The notes under the pieces are model-generated. The model was given only the letters and a program-made list of their open reading frames with translations, was not told the origin of the DNA and did no database searches. From URNF01 sp045638005 (GTDB taxonomy: Bacteria > Bacillota > Clostridia > Oscillospirales > Acutalibacteraceae), in NCBI GenBank assembly GCA_045638005.1, contig JAZUAN010000029.1, positions 1 to 26,870 on the forward strand: a stretch of DNA of 26,870 bases, read 5' to 3'. Position numbers and translations under genes: made by a program. Shown piece after piece: positions 12,975-21,988 of this stretch. How positions within the stretch are numbered: position 1 is the first letter of the stretch; each line of letters begins with the position of its first letter.

Positions 12975-14072
12975 TTACACATTAAAGCGGAACAGCACCA
13001 CGTCGCCGTCCTTCATAACGTATTCCTTGCCCTCCGAGCGGACAAGGCCCTTTTCCTTGGCGGCGTTCATGGAGCCGCATTCGATAAGATCGGTGTAGGC
13101 GACCACCTCGGCGCGGATAAAGCCACGCTCGAAATCGGTGGGGATCTTACCCGCCGCCTGCGGCGCGCGGGTGCCGTCGGTGATGGTCCACGCGCGCACC
13201 TCGGTGGGACCCGCGGTGAGATAGGAGATAAGCCCTAAAAGGCTGTAACTCTTTTGAATGAGGCGATCAAGACCGGAATGGGTGAGTCCCAGTTCCTCCA
13301 AGAACATCGCCTTCTCCTCCGCGTCCATGTCGGCGATATCCGCCTCCATCTGTGCGCAGATAGGCAGCACCTCCGCGCCCTCTGCGGCGGCGGCCTCCGC
13401 CACCTTCACGTAGTTGGGGTTGCCGGTGGGATCGCCCGCAGAAAAATCGCTTTCAGACAGGTTTGCAGCATAGATGATCTTTTTCGCGGTGAGCAGGGTG
13501 AGGGAGGAGAGCAGTGCTTCTTCCTCAGCGGTGCATTCAATAACGCGCGCGGGCTTGCCCGCTTCCAGTGTTTCTAAAACGCGTTTTAAGAAATCCACTT
13601 CTACTTGCAGGGATTTGTCGCCTTTGAGTGCTTTTGTGGTGCGGTCAAGACGGCGCTCCACCATTTCCATGTCGGCGAAAACAAGTTCTAAATTGATGGT
13701 CTCCATATCTCTGAGCGCGTCCACGCTGCCGTCTACATGGATAATGTCATCGTTTTCAAAGCAGCGCACGACATGCACGATAGCGTCCACCTCGCGGATA
13801 TTGGCGAGGAATTTGTTGCCCAGTCCTTCGCCCTTGGAAGCACCTTTGACCAAGCCTGCAATATCCACGAACTCGATCACCGCGGGGGTGACCTTGGCAG
13901 GGTTGTACATTTCGGTCAAAACATCCAAACGGTCGTCCGGCACCGATACAACACCCACGTTAGGGTCAATGGTGCAGAAAGGATAGTTGGCGCTTTGCGC
14001 GCCTGCGTTGGTGATCGCATTAAAAAGGGTGGATTTGCCTACATTGGGCAATCCGACAATACCGAGTTTCAC
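12975..14072 (-). CDS. ychF: Ribosome-associated P-loop NTPase YchF
   Basis: 365 residues, the usual family length. The N-terminal P-loop is GLPNVGKST (7-15); the FVDIAGLVKGASKGEGLGNKFL switch region and an NLSE motif in place of the GTPase NKxD explain the family's preference for ATP. A coiled-coil region (DMEMVERRLDRTTKAL) follows, and a C-terminal TGS domain ends in KEYVMKDGDVVLFRFNV. It binds ribosomes and is linked to stress responses and translation in other bacteria. The start is a GTG directly after the secA stop codon (TAAGTG), with GAAGGAG about 11 bases upstream inside secA, so it is cotranscribed and probably coupled with secA. Confidence 0.97.
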   Translation of the reverse strand: MKLGIVGLPNVGKSTLFNAITNAGAQSANYPFCTIDPNVGVVSVPDDRLDVLTEMYNPAKVTPAVIEFVDIAGLVKGASKGEGLGNKFLANIREVDAIVHVVRCFENDDIIHVDGSVDALRDMETINLELVFADMEMVERRLDRTTKALKGDKSLQVEVDFLKRVLETLEAGKPARVIECTAEEEALLSSLTLLTAKKIIYAANLSESDFSAGDPTGNPNYVKVAEAAAAEGAEVLPICAQMEADIADMDAEEKAMFLEELGLTHSGLDRLIQKSYSLLGLISYLTAGPTEVRAWTITDGTRAPQAAGKIPTDFERGFIRAEVVAYTDLIECGSMNAAKEKGLVRSEGKEYVMKDGDVVLFRFNV

Positions 14073-16829
14073 TTAATTTCCGTCTCCTTCATTGCCGCTG
14101 CCGCAGCATTTTTTGTATTTCTTACCGCTGCCGCAGGGGCAGGGGTCATTTCTGCCGATCTTCTGTGCGGCGGTTTTGCGCACGGGCCGTTTTTTCTCGC
14201 TGGTATCCCCGCCGACGCTCGCAGCGGTAGCGTGCATGACCTGCTCGCGTTTAGGCTCGTCGTCCTCGGTTTTGATACGCAAGGATAACAGCACGCGGGC
14301 GGTGTCTTCGCGAATGGCGTTCACCATCTCGTCGAACATTTCAAAGCCTTCAATGCGGTATACCACCACCGGATCATGCTGTCCGTAGGCGCGCAGATGA
14401 ATGCCGCCGCGCAGCTGATCCATGTTGTCGATGTGCTCCATCCAGTGGTTATCCACCGCGCGCAGCAGCACCGAGCGTTCTACCTCGCGCATTTTTTCGC
14501 CCAGCAGCGCTTCCTTTTCCGCGTACAGTTTTTCCGCGCGCTCGCAAAGCATGGCGGTGACATCCGCGGATTCTAAGTCTTCCAACTGCTGATCGGTGTA
14601 ACGGAAATCCTCTTCCTCAGTGAGCCAACCGCGGAAATGATCGCGCAGGCTATCGAGATTCCATTGGGTGTGATCGTCGCTCACCGTGAACTGTGCGACC
14701 GTGCTCTCAATCGTACCGGTGACCATCTTCCATACGCTGTCGTGCATGTTTTGGTCATCCAACACCTGTCTGCGCTGTCCGTAGATGATCTCGCGCTGAC
14801 GGTTCATGACGTCGTCATATTTCAACACATCGCGGCGGATACTGAAATTGCGTTCCTCCACCCGCTTTTGCGCGTTTTCGATAGTTCTGGTGAGTATACC
14901 GTTTTCAATCGGCATGTCCTCCGACACACCCAGCATGTTCATCATACTGTCAATGCGTTCACCGCCGAAAAGGCGCATGAGGTCGTCTTCCAGCGACAGA
15001 TAAAATCTCGACGCACCGGGGTCGCCCTGACGACCCGCACGTCCGCGCAGCTGGTTGTCGATACGGCGGGATTCGTGCCGCTCGGTACCGATGATAAACA
15101 GACCACCGGCGGCTCTTACCGCTTCCGCTTCCGGCTGGATTTCCGCTTTATAGTTGTCATTAAGTTCGCGGAAGGTGGCGCGCGCCTGCAAAATCTCCTC
15201 ATCGTCCGTTTCACCGTATGCGGTAGATTCCGCAATGAGTTCTTCCGGGATACCGTCTGCGCGCATTTTGGCTTTTGCCATAAATTCGGGGTTGCCGCCC
15301 AACATAATATCCGTACCACGTCCCGCCATGTTGGTGGCGATGGTGACAGCGCCGAGTTTACCTGCCTGGGCGACAATTTGCGCTTCTTTTTCGTGGTATT
15401 TCGCGTTCAAAACCTCGTGCGGAATGCCTTTGGTTTGCAGCATGCGGGAAAGATATTCGGATTTTTCAATAGAAACCGTACCTACCAGCACCGGCTGCTT
15501 GCGGGCATAGCATTCCTCGATCTGTGCAATGACAGCGCGGAATTTACCCTTTTCGGTCTTATAGATCACATCGGCGTGATCCTCGCGGGCGACCGGTTTG
15601 TTGGTGGGGATTTCCACCACGTCCAGACGGTAGATCTCCTGGAACTCGGTCTCCTCGGTTTTCGCCGTACCGGTCATGCCGGACAATTTGCTGTATAAGC
15701 GGAAATAGTTTTGGAAGGTGATGGTGGCGAGCGTTTTGCTCTCGCGCTCCACCTTGACCCCTTCTTTGGCTTCAATCGCCTGGTGCAGACCCTCGTTGTA
15801 CCGTCTGCCCAGCATCAAACGACCGGTGAATTCGTCAACGATGAGCACCTGATCGTCCTTTACAACGTAATCGACGTCCCGCTTCATCACGCCGTTGGCT
15901 TTGATGGCTTGGTTGATGTGGTGCAGGAGATTGACGTTTTCCATGTCCATGAGGTTTTCCACATGAAACCATTTTTCGGCTTTTTCCACACCTGCGCGGG
16001 TGAGGGTAGCGGTGCGGGCTTTTTCGTCCACGATATAATCGCCGTCCACCGTATCCTGCTCTTTTTTGGCATCCATTTCTTTGATGCGAAACGCGCGAAG
16101 TCTCTTGGCAAACTGATCTGCGTGCGCGTACAGCTCGGAGGATTTACCGCCGTGTCCCGAAATAATGAGCGGGGTACGCGCTTCGTCGATGAGGATGGAG
16201 TCCACCTCGTCCACGATGGCGAAATGATGTTCTCGCTGCACCAGCTGTTCTTTGTAGGCGACCATATTATCGCGCAGATAGTCAAAGCCGAGCTCGTTGT
16301 TGGTGCCGTAGGTGATATCTGCAGCATACGCCTCACGGCGTTCGTCGTTATCCAAGCCGTGTACAATGAGACCGACAGACAAACCCAGATAGCGGTACAC
16401 CTTACCCATCCATTCGCTGTCGCGGCGGGCAAGATAATCGTTGACCGTGACGATATGCACACCCTTGCCGGTCAGCGCGTTCAAATACGCGGGCAGGGTC
16501 GCAACCAAGGTTTTACCCTCACCGGTGCGCATCTCGGCGATGCGCCCCTGATGCAGGATGATACCGCCCAGTATCTGCACCGGGAAATGGCGCATGCCCA
16601 GCACGCGGTCGGATGCTTCACGGCAAACCGCAAACGCTTCCGGTAGGATATCGTCGGTGGTTTCACCGTTTTGAAGCCGCTCTTTGAGAATATTGGTTTG
16701 ATTTTTCAACTCATCGGCGCTCATGGCGCGGTAGGTTTCTTCCAGAGCGAGCACCTTGTCGCAAAGGGGCTGTACGCGCTTGATTTCTCTGGCGCTGTAA
16801 TCCCCGAATAAGGCTTTTAAAAGTCCCAT
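14073..16829 (-). CDS. secA: Preprotein translocase ATPase SecA
   Basis: 918-residue motor of the Sec secretion pathway, peripheral at the membrane with SecYEG. Walker A is MRTGEGKT (100-107) and Walker B/DEAD is FAIVDEVDSILIDEARTPLIISG. The PPXD region, YFRLYSKLSGMTGTAKTE, TNMAGRGTDIMLGGN and QLRGRAGRQGDPGASRF (second motor domain) follow in order. The helical scaffold and wing end in a SEC-C zinc site (RNDPCPCGSGKKYKKCC) near the C-terminus, which contacts SecB-like factors, lipid or ribosomes. The ATG at 16829 follows AGAGGAAG. The gene is transcribed from its own sigma-A promoter and runs straight into ychF. It is of ordinary length and complete, so it is taken as the housekeeping SecA1. 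Confidence 0.98.
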   Translation of the reverse strand: MGLLKALFGDYSAREIKRVQPLCDKVLALEETYRAMSADELKNQTNILKERLQNGETTDDILPEAFAVCREASDRVLGMRHFPVQILGGIILHQGRIAEMRTGEGKTLVATLPAYLNALTGKGVHIVTVNDYLARRDSEWMGKVYRYLGLSVGLIVHGLDNDERREAYAADITYGTNNELGFDYLRDNMVAYKEQLVQREHHFAIVDEVDSILIDEARTPLIISGHGGKSSELYAHADQFAKRLRAFRIKEMDAKKEQDTVDGDYIVDEKARTATLTRAGVEKAEKWFHVENLMDMENVNLLHHINQAIKANGVMKRDVDYVVKDDQVLIVDEFTGRLMLGRRYNEGLHQAIEAKEGVKVERESKTLATITFQNYFRLYSKLSGMTGTAKTEETEFQEIYRLDVVEIPTNKPVAREDHADVIYKTEKGKFRAVIAQIEECYARKQPVLVGTVSIEKSEYLSRMLQTKGIPHEVLNAKYHEKEAQIVAQAGKLGAVTIATNMAGRGTDIMLGGNPEFMAKAKMRADGIPEELIAESTAYGETDDEEILQARATFRELNDNYKAEIQPEAEAVRAAGGLFIIGTERHESRRIDNQLRGRAGRQGDPGASRFYLSLEDDLMRLFGGERIDSMMNMLGVSEDMPIENGILTRTIENAQKRVEERNFSIRRDVLKYDDVMNRQREIIYGQRRQVLDDQNMHDSVWKMVTGTIESTVAQFTVSDDHTQWNLDSLRDHFRGWLTEEEDFRYTDQQLEDLESADVTAMLCERAEKLYAEKEALLGEKMREVERSVLLRAVDNHWMEHIDNMDQLRGGIHLRAYGQHDPVVVYRIEGFEMFDEMVNAIREDTARVLLSLRIKTEDDEPKREQVMHATAASVGGDTSEKKRPVRKTAAQKIGRNDPCPCGSGKKYKKCCGSGNEGDGN

Positions 16830-16867
16830 AGTGACTTCCTCTCATAAGATAATAGGTATATAAAAGC

Positions 16868-16896
16868 ATTCTATCACATTTTCTCCGTGATGACAA
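16868..16896 (-). promoter_or_regulatory. Sigma-A promoter of secA-ychF
   Basis: On the minus strand, TTGTCA (16896-16891), 17 bases, TAGAAT (16873-16868), about 40 bases before the secA start. Confidence 0.75.
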
Positions 16897-16934
16897 CAAA
16901 AAATCGGTCGATATCTTTTTTTATTGCGCGGGTA

Positions 16935-16963
16935 TTGCAAATTTTATCGTTTTACGGTATGAT
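16935..16963 (+). promoter_or_regulatory. Sigma-A promoter of the DUF2975/XRE pair
   Basis: TTGCAA (16935-16940), 17 bases, TATGAT (16958-16963). It is divergent from the secA promoter about 40 bases away. Confidence 0.75.
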
Positions 16964-17001
16964 ATTCCTGTTATTTGATAACACTGGTGGAGGGATTTTT
17001 C

Positions 17002-17463
17002 ATGCGAGGCTTAGAGGGCAGAAAACTCAGCCGCATTTTGGAATTTGCGCTGGCGGGATTTATGGTTTTAGCGGCGGTACTGACCGTAACGCTCTACTGG
17101 ACCATTCCGGATGTTACACTGCATCACCCCGGCGAACCGTTGCGGCTGTTTGAAAAATATTTTGTAGTGCTCACCGTTTCCGGCTGTATGGCGGAGCTCA
17201 TTTTATGGCAGGCGTTGCAGGTGATGCGCAATATCAACCGCGGCAAAGCGTTCTCCAAAAACACAGTAAAGCGGTTGAGTGTTGTCGGCTGGGAATGCCT
17301 TTTGCTTGCACTTTTCTATTTTTCAATGACCTTTTGGGTGCACAAATTCTTTATGGTGGTCGTTTTTGTGGCGTTTGCGATCCTTGGCATGCTGTTGTTT
17401 GTATTGGCGCAGTTGTTCCGCGAGGCATTTGCATATAAATCCGAAAACGACATGACCATCTGA
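17002..17463 (+). CDS. DUF2975-like four-helix membrane protein
   Basis: 153 residues from the ATG at 17002, which has GGAGGG at the right distance; an in-frame ATG at 16975 would lie at about the transcription start. Four hydrophobic helices lie near 13-34, 53-75, 96-113 and 117-140, with a cytoplasmic stretch MRNINRGKAFSKNTVKRLSVVGW between the second and third. This INxGKPFSxxxxxRLxxIG-like stretch is typical of DUF2975. Such proteins are routinely paired with a short XRE regulator, as here 16 bases downstream. The function is unknown; control or sensing of membrane state by the pair is a guess. Confidence 0.85.
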   Translation: MRGLEGRKLSRILEFALAGFMVLAAVLTVTLYWTIPDVTLHHPGEPLRLFEKYFVVLTVSGCMAELILWQALQVMRNINRGKAFSKNTVKRLSVVGWECLLLALFYFSMTFWVHKFFMVVVFVAFAILGMLLFVLAQLFREAFAYKSENDMTI

Positions 17464-17479
17464 ATGGGGGTGCGATAAA

Positions 17480-17701
17480 GTGATCATTATCAATTTGGAC
17501 GTGATGATGGCAAAGCGGAAAATGGGGCTCACCGAGCTTGCTGACAAGGTTGGTATCACCCTTGCCAATCTCTCCATCCTCAAAAATAACCGCGCTCGCG
17601 CGGTGCGATTTTCCACCCTGGACGCGATCTGCAAGGCGCTCAACTGTCAGCCGGGCGATATTTTAGAATATCAACCCGACGAGCAGGACGAGGAAGAATA
17701 A
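17480..17701 (+). CDS. YozG-like short XRE regulator
   Basis: 73 residues, almost all one helix-turn-helix domain (MGLTELADKVGITLANLSILKNNRARAVRFSTLDAICKALNCQPGDILEY) with an acidic tail. It closely follows the YozG/Cro pattern. It begins with GTG at 17480 preceded by GGGGGTG. It is cotranscribed with the DUF2975 gene and probably regulates that operon; the target is not known. A strong terminator follows the stop. Confidence 0.9.
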   Translation: MIIINLDVMMAKRKMGLTELADKVGITLANLSILKNNRARAVRFSTLDAICKALNCQPGDILEYQPDEQDEEE

Positions 17702-17739
17702 AAAGTCGTTCAAAGCGTATTGCTTTGAACGACTTTTTT
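17701..17739. terminator. Bidirectional terminator between the XRE gene and mutS2
   Basis: A 16-bp perfect stem (17701-17716 with 17722-17737, AAAAGTCGTTCAAAGC and its complement), loop GTATT, with T-runs on both strands. It ends both the plus-strand pair and the long minus-strand operon ending in mutS2. Confidence 0.92.
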
Positions 17740-17740
17740 C

Positions 17741-20116
17741 TTATTTCAACTCCACCACCGTCACGCCTGCTTCGCCTTCGCCAAAGGTTCCAAGTCTGAA
17801 CCCTTTTACAGACGGATGACGTTTTAAATGCTGCTGCACCGCGGTACGCAACACACCGGTGCCTTTGCCGTGAATGATGGTGAGACGCTCTAATCCCGCC
17901 ATCACCGCGTTGTCAATAAACATATCCACTTCCATGAGCGCCTCTTCCGCGTTCATGCCGCGCAAATCCAGATCGGTATTCGCCGATCGCTCCATGCGGG
18001 AGGCAAGCCCCACCTTACCGGTAGAGCGCGTGGGGGATTTCTTTTGCGGTTGTTTTTTCTCGGGAGCGAGTTTTACATTGGAGAGCGGGGTGCGGGTGCG
18101 GATAACACCGATCTGCACCTCTACCTGCTCGCCGCTCGGCAACGCAGTGACCACCGCGTCTTTGCCGATATCTTTCAAAATGATACGATCCCCCACTTTA
18201 AGCGCGCGGGGGAGCACATAGCCGTCATCCTGTCGTGCGACCACCGGATCCAGTTGCTCATCCAAGCCTTTTAATCGGGATCTAAGACGGCTGCCCGCCT
18301 CTTGCAGATCCGCGTCCGCGCGCCGCTTTTGCTTGCGGATCTCGGCAAGTTCTGCTTGCAACGCCTCCGCTTCCGCGCGGGCTTTTTCGAGGAGACGCCG
18401 TCCCTCTGCTTTGGCTTGTTCGAGCGCTTCTAAGCGCTGTGCTTCGAGCTTTTCCAAATGCGATTGCAGTTTTTCCGCTTTTCTGTCAGCGGCGGCAGCG
18501 TCCGCTTTTGCGGCGGCGAGTTGGCTTTCCAGTTCGCCGCGCTTATTCTCCAACTCCGAGACCACCTCTTCCAAGCGGCGGTCATCACTGGAAACAAGCC
18601 CTTTTGCGCGTTCCACAAGGGTGAGTGGCATGCCGAGTTTTTCGGCGATGGCGAACGCGTTGGAACGCCCCGGTGTACCGATGAGCAACCGATAGGTCGG
18701 GCGCAATGAACTTACGTCAAATTCACAGCTGCCGTTTTCCACGCCGACCGTTTCGATGGCGTAGGCTTTGAGTTCTGCGTAGTGGGTGGTCGCGATCACG
18801 CGGCTGCCCTGCGCGCGGAGTTGTTCCAGTATAGATACCGCAAGCGCCGCACCTTCGATAGGATCGGTGCCCGCGCCCACCTCATCCATCAGCACAAGGC
18901 TTTGCCCGTCCGCATGCTTTAAAATGCGGATAAGGTTGGTCATGTGTGCGGAGAAGGTGGAAAGGGATTGTTCGATGGATTGCTCGTCACCGATATCTAC
19001 GAGCAGTTTGCGGAAAATGGCGACGGTGCTGCCGTCCCTAACAGGCGGTAATAGACCGCACATGGTCATGAGGGTGAGCAGTCCCACCGTTTTGAGGGTG
19101 ACCGTTTTGCCGCCGGTGTTGGGACCGGTGATAACCAGCGTGTCAAATTCCCCGCCCAACTCCACGTCGATGGGCACCACCTTTTCGGGGTCGATCAGCG
19201 GATGGCGCGCCCCTTTTAAAAGCAGGTGTCCGTCGGTAGTGACGGTGGGCTTTGTGCCTTTCATCGCGTAGCCAAGACGCGCTTTGGCGAAAATAAGATT
19301 GAGTTCCACCAAAATCGCGTAATCCGCGATAATGCTGCCGGCACTCGCGCCGACCTCCGCGGAGAGTTCCATGAGAATGCGCTCAATTTCGGTTTGTTCG
19401 CGGGATTCGAGCAGGCGTAGTTCGTTGTTGGTCTCCACCACCGCCATCGGTTCAACAAATACGGTGGCACCCGATGCGGAGGTATCATGCACCAATCCCG
19501 GCACGCTGCTGCGGCACTCGATCTTCACCGGCACCACAAATCTGCCGTCGCGGATGGTGACGATGGGCTCCTGTAAATATTTCTGCGTGGTGGCGGAATG
19601 GATCATTTTATCCAGTTGTTCACGCACTTTAGATGCAGCCGCCCGCATTTTGCGACGAATGTCATATAAAGCGGGGGAGGCGTTATCCGCTACCTCTTCT
19701 TCACTCGGCAGGATACTGCCGATCTTTTCTTCCAACTTTTTTTGCGGGGCGAGCGCTGCAAAGCGATCATCCAGCGTGGTAGAAACACCCGTACAGCGTC
19801 CCCGCCATTCGTGCACCCCGCGCACCGTGCGCAAAAGATCTGCAATACCCAGTAATTCTCGCGGGGAAAGGGAGGCGCCGGAGGCGGCACGCTTTAAACT
19901 GTCATCGCGGTTTGTCAGTTGCCCGAAAGAAGGGGCACCAAACCCTGCCATCAATCGACAGGCATCGTCCGTTTCGGTGAGCAGGCGGCGCACCTCGTCT
20001 ATATGTATAGCGGGACGCAGCTCGCGTGCGGCAGAAGCGGCGTCTCCGCCTGCGGTTTCCTGCGCGAGCCGTTCCAAAATCTTATCCAGTTCAAGAACCT
20101 TGTAATGGTGTTGCAA
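17741..20116 (-). CDS. mutS2: Endonuclease MutS2
   Basis: 791 residues, normal family length. Residues 1-290 are the helical core/clamp. The ATPase has Walker A TGPNTGGKT (330-338), Walker B LVLMDE (407-412) and the ATTHYAELK switch. A long coiled coil (about 520-630, rich in Glu, Lys and Ala) follows, then a KOW-like segment. A C-terminal Smr nuclease domain starts at about 710 with LDLRGMNAEEAL and contains IHGKGTGVLR. MutS2 suppresses recombination or rescues collided ribosomes in other Firmicutes. The start is TTG at 20116, with GAGGTGA a few bases upstream and 10 bases after recO. It is the last gene of the long operon. Confidence 0.97.
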   Translation of the reverse strand: MQHHYKVLELDKILERLAQETAGGDAASAARELRPAIHIDEVRRLLTETDDACRLMAGFGAPSFGQLTNRDDSLKRAASGASLSPRELLGIADLLRTVRGVHEWRGRCTGVSTTLDDRFAALAPQKKLEEKIGSILPSEEEVADNASPALYDIRRKMRAAASKVREQLDKMIHSATTQKYLQEPIVTIRDGRFVVPVKIECRSSVPGLVHDTSASGATVFVEPMAVVETNNELRLLESREQTEIERILMELSAEVGASAGSIIADYAILVELNLIFAKARLGYAMKGTKPTVTTDGHLLLKGARHPLIDPEKVVPIDVELGGEFDTLVITGPNTGGKTVTLKTVGLLTLMTMCGLLPPVRDGSTVAIFRKLLVDIGDEQSIEQSLSTFSAHMTNLIRILKHADGQSLVLMDEVGAGTDPIEGAALAVSILEQLRAQGSRVIATTHYAELKAYAIETVGVENGSCEFDVSSLRPTYRLLIGTPGRSNAFAIAEKLGMPLTLVERAKGLVSSDDRRLEEVVSELENKRGELESQLAAAKADAAAADRKAEKLQSHLEKLEAQRLEALEQAKAEGRRLLEKARAEAEALQAELAEIRKQKRRADADLQEAGSRLRSRLKGLDEQLDPVVARQDDGYVLPRALKVGDRIILKDIGKDAVVTALPSGEQVEVQIGVIRTRTPLSNVKLAPEKKQPQKKSPTRSTGKVGLASRMERSANTDLDLRGMNAEEALMEVDMFIDNAVMAGLERLTIIHGKGTGVLRTAVQQHLKRHPSVKGFRLGTFGEGEAGVTVVELK

Positions 20117-20126
20117 AAAATCACCT

Positions 20127-20885
20127 CTATGCCAGTGAATGATAAAACTCCAACGTTTTAAAGCTGCGGTTTAGTTGTGCTTTCAAGAACGCTTCGGCAA
20201 CGTCACTGAATTGTTTGAGCGACCCGTCCGACAAGGAGAATGCAAAGCATTTTTCAATAGGACAGGTGATAACATGCCGCACAGCTGTGAGTGTGCCCGC
20301 TGACAGCGGCAGAGCGCCTATCGGCGCGTGCGTCCCGCAGAAAAGCTGTCCTGCGACAGCGGAAAAGCACATGGTATCCGTGCTGCCGCCGCAAGCGGCG
20401 CACGCAGCCAGATCCGGCATATAGCCGGCGAGGGATAAAAGTCGCCATTCCACCGCGGCTTTGAGCAACAAGGCGGGGCGGGTGCCGTTTGCAAGATGAT
20501 GCAACGCGTACAAAAGCAATCTGAGCGGTTCTGCGGCGGGCTCATTAGCGGGACAAAGTGCTGCCGCCAATTCGCAGAAATACTGTGCAAGTGACATCCG
20601 CTCGATATCCTCACGAAGCCCGAAAAAGGTTTCAATCGGTTGTGCGTCTTCCACAATATATGTATCCCGCCCGGTGATGAGACGCAGGCGGGAAAACATC
20701 AATAGTCCGGTGGCAGAGCCTGACCGACTTTTTATACGGCGGGCACCGCGCGCAGCCGCGCGCACCACACCCTTTTCTTTTGTCAAAACGGTGATAAAGC
20801 GATCCGCTTCTCCCACACCGTTATATTCCCGGATGATAAGGCCCTCGGTGATGAGAGCGACTCCCCGTTCCTTCGCTGTCGGCAT
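20127..20885 (-). CDS. recO: DNA repair protein RecO
   Basis: 252-residue protein that loads RecA with RecF and RecR in recombinational repair. It has an N-terminal OB fold (ITEGLIIREYNGVGEADRFITVLTKEKGVVRAAARGARR), a helical middle, and a zinc site made by Cys162, Cys165, Cys173 and Cys183 (CAACGGSTDTMC...LFC). The ATG at 20885 is preceded by AAAGGAG with 7-base spacing; the longer in-frame version from 20936 lacks this. The start lies 64 bases inside the upstream yqzL-like gene. Confidence 0.95.
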   Translation of the reverse strand: MPTAKERGVALITEGLIIREYNGVGEADRFITVLTKEKGVVRAAARGARRIKSRSGSATGLLMFSRLRLITGRDTYIVEDAQPIETFFGLREDIERMSLAQYFCELAAALCPANEPAAEPLRLLLYALHHLANGTRPALLLKAAVEWRLLSLAGYMPDLAACAACGGSTDTMCFSAVAGQLFCGTHAPIGALPLSAGTLTAVRHVITCPIEKCFAFSLSDGSLKQFSDVAEAFLKAQLNRSFKTLEFYHSLA

Positions 20886-21006
20886 CGGATGGCTCCTTTC
20901 TCCCGACAGAATTTTGCGCCGCATAGATATCCACACCGCGATAGCGCAGATAATCGGCGATCCGTCCGGTTCTTTTAAAATCTTCCCACAGTTTTTCGTC
21001 GTCCAT
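20821..21006 (-). CDS. YqzL-like small protein
   Basis: 61 residues. The N-terminus DDEKLWEDFKRTGRIADYLRYRG follows the pattern of YqzL (Leu-Trp, Phe, Thr-Gly, then Tyr-Leu), a small Firmicutes protein encoded between era and recO, and that is exactly its place here. A perfect AAAGGAGG lies before the ATG at 21006. The tail after residue 40 overlaps recO by about 65 bases in another frame and is low-complexity (SEGTGSRSHHRGPYHPGI), so the C-terminal part is probably unconstrained. The function is unknown. Confidence 0.75.
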   Translation of the reverse strand: MDDEKLWEDFKRTGRIADYLRYRGVDIYAAQNSVGRKEPSDADSEGTGSRSHHRGPYHPGI

Positions 21007-21017
21007 GAAAAAGCCTC

Positions 21018-21045
21018 CTTTGCACCACTAGTATGCGATGCAAAG
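21018..21045 (-). promoter_or_regulatory. Inverted repeat abutting the yqzL-like ribosome site
   Basis: CTTTGCA (21018-21024) and TGCAAAG (21039-21045) form a 7-bp stem with a 14-base loop between era and the yqzL-like gene. In the transcript the 3' arm takes in the first bases of AAAGGAGG, so it may partly mask that ribosome site. Confidence 0.4.
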
Positions 21046-21068
21046 AGCGGGAAAAGCCGTGGAAGATT

Positions 21069-21977
21069 TTACATTGTGTATCCAAAATTTTGCAGTTGTC
21101 CCGAGCGGTTGCGCCAATCCTCGCGCACCTTTACCCAGCACTGCAAATTCACCTTGCTGTCAAGAATTTCCTCTAATTCCACGCGGGCGGCGGTGCCGAT
21201 AGAACGCAACTGCGTGCCGCGTTTGCCGATCACAATACCCTTGTGCGATTCGCGTTCACAAACGATGGTCGCCTCTAAATCAATGATAGCATCCCCGCTT
21301 GCCGTTTCGCGCTCATCCCAGCTTTCGATAACTACCGCGATACCGTGTGGCACTTCATGTTGGAGCTGCTGTAATGTCTTTTCGCGGATAACTTCCGCCG
21401 CCAAAACTCGTTCCGGCTGATCGGTCAGCGCGTCGTCGGGGAAAAAATGGGGACCCTCTACCGCAAAGCTGCGCAGATGCGCCATCAATTCCTTGACGCC
21501 GTCGCCGCTTTTGGCGGAGACAGGGAAAATGCTGTCAAACGCAAATTCCGTATTCCACATATCCATACAAGCGAGCAAGCGCGGCTTGTCCTCTACGATA
21601 TCGGTTTTATTGATAACCAAAACGGTGGGGGTGTTATCGTTTTTGAGACGACGCAGCAGCCCCTTTTCTTCGTCGCTGATCTTTTCAGTGGGCTCCGCGA
21701 CCAACAGACACACCTCAATATCGTTCATTGCCTCGCCGATGGAGCGGCGCATAAATTCATCCAGTTTATTGCGCGCACGGTGCTGACCGGGGGTGTCGGT
21801 GAATACCAACTGGCATTCTTCTTCGGTACACACCCCCATAATGCGGGTGCGGGTGGTTTGTGGCTTGTCCGACACGATGGCGACCTTACTGCCCACCATG
21901 CGGTTAAGCAGGGATGATTTGCCGACGTTCGGCCTGCCGACGATCGCAACAAAGCAAGAGGTGGTTTTTGTAGACAT
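21069..21977 (-). CDS. era: GTPase Era
   Basis: 302-residue GTPase that binds 16S rRNA near its 3' end during 30S subunit assembly. G1 is GRPNVGKS (14-21), G3 DTPG (61-64), G4 NKTD (123-126) and G5 SAK (154-156). The C-terminal KH domain carries GIVIGKRG (about 247-254). The segment after G3 reads QHRARNKLDEFM, where IHKPRNKLGE or similar is usual. The ATG at 21977 follows GGGAGGG. It lies 11 bases after ybeY, another 16S maturation factor. Confidence 0.97.
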   Translation of the reverse strand: MSTKTTSCFVAIVGRPNVGKSSLLNRMVGSKVAIVSDKPQTTRTRIMGVCTEEECQLVFTDTPGQHRARNKLDEFMRRSIGEAMNDIEVCLLVAEPTEKISDEEKGLLRRLKNDNTPTVLVINKTDIVEDKPRLLACMDMWNTEFAFDSIFPVSAKSGDGVKELMAHLRSFAVEGPHFFPDDALTDQPERVLAAEVIREKTLQQLQHEVPHGIAVVIESWDERETASGDAIIDLEATIVCERESHKGIVIGKRGTQLRSIGTAARVELEEILDSKVNLQCWVKVREDWRNRSGQLQNFGYTM

Positions 21978-21988
21978 ATACGCCCTCC

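Noticed and set aside
14637..16646. Long plus-strand open frames opposite secA (353 and 311 codons)
   Set aside because: They mirror the codon structure of a highly conserved gene, lack ribosome sites and promoters, and resemble no family.
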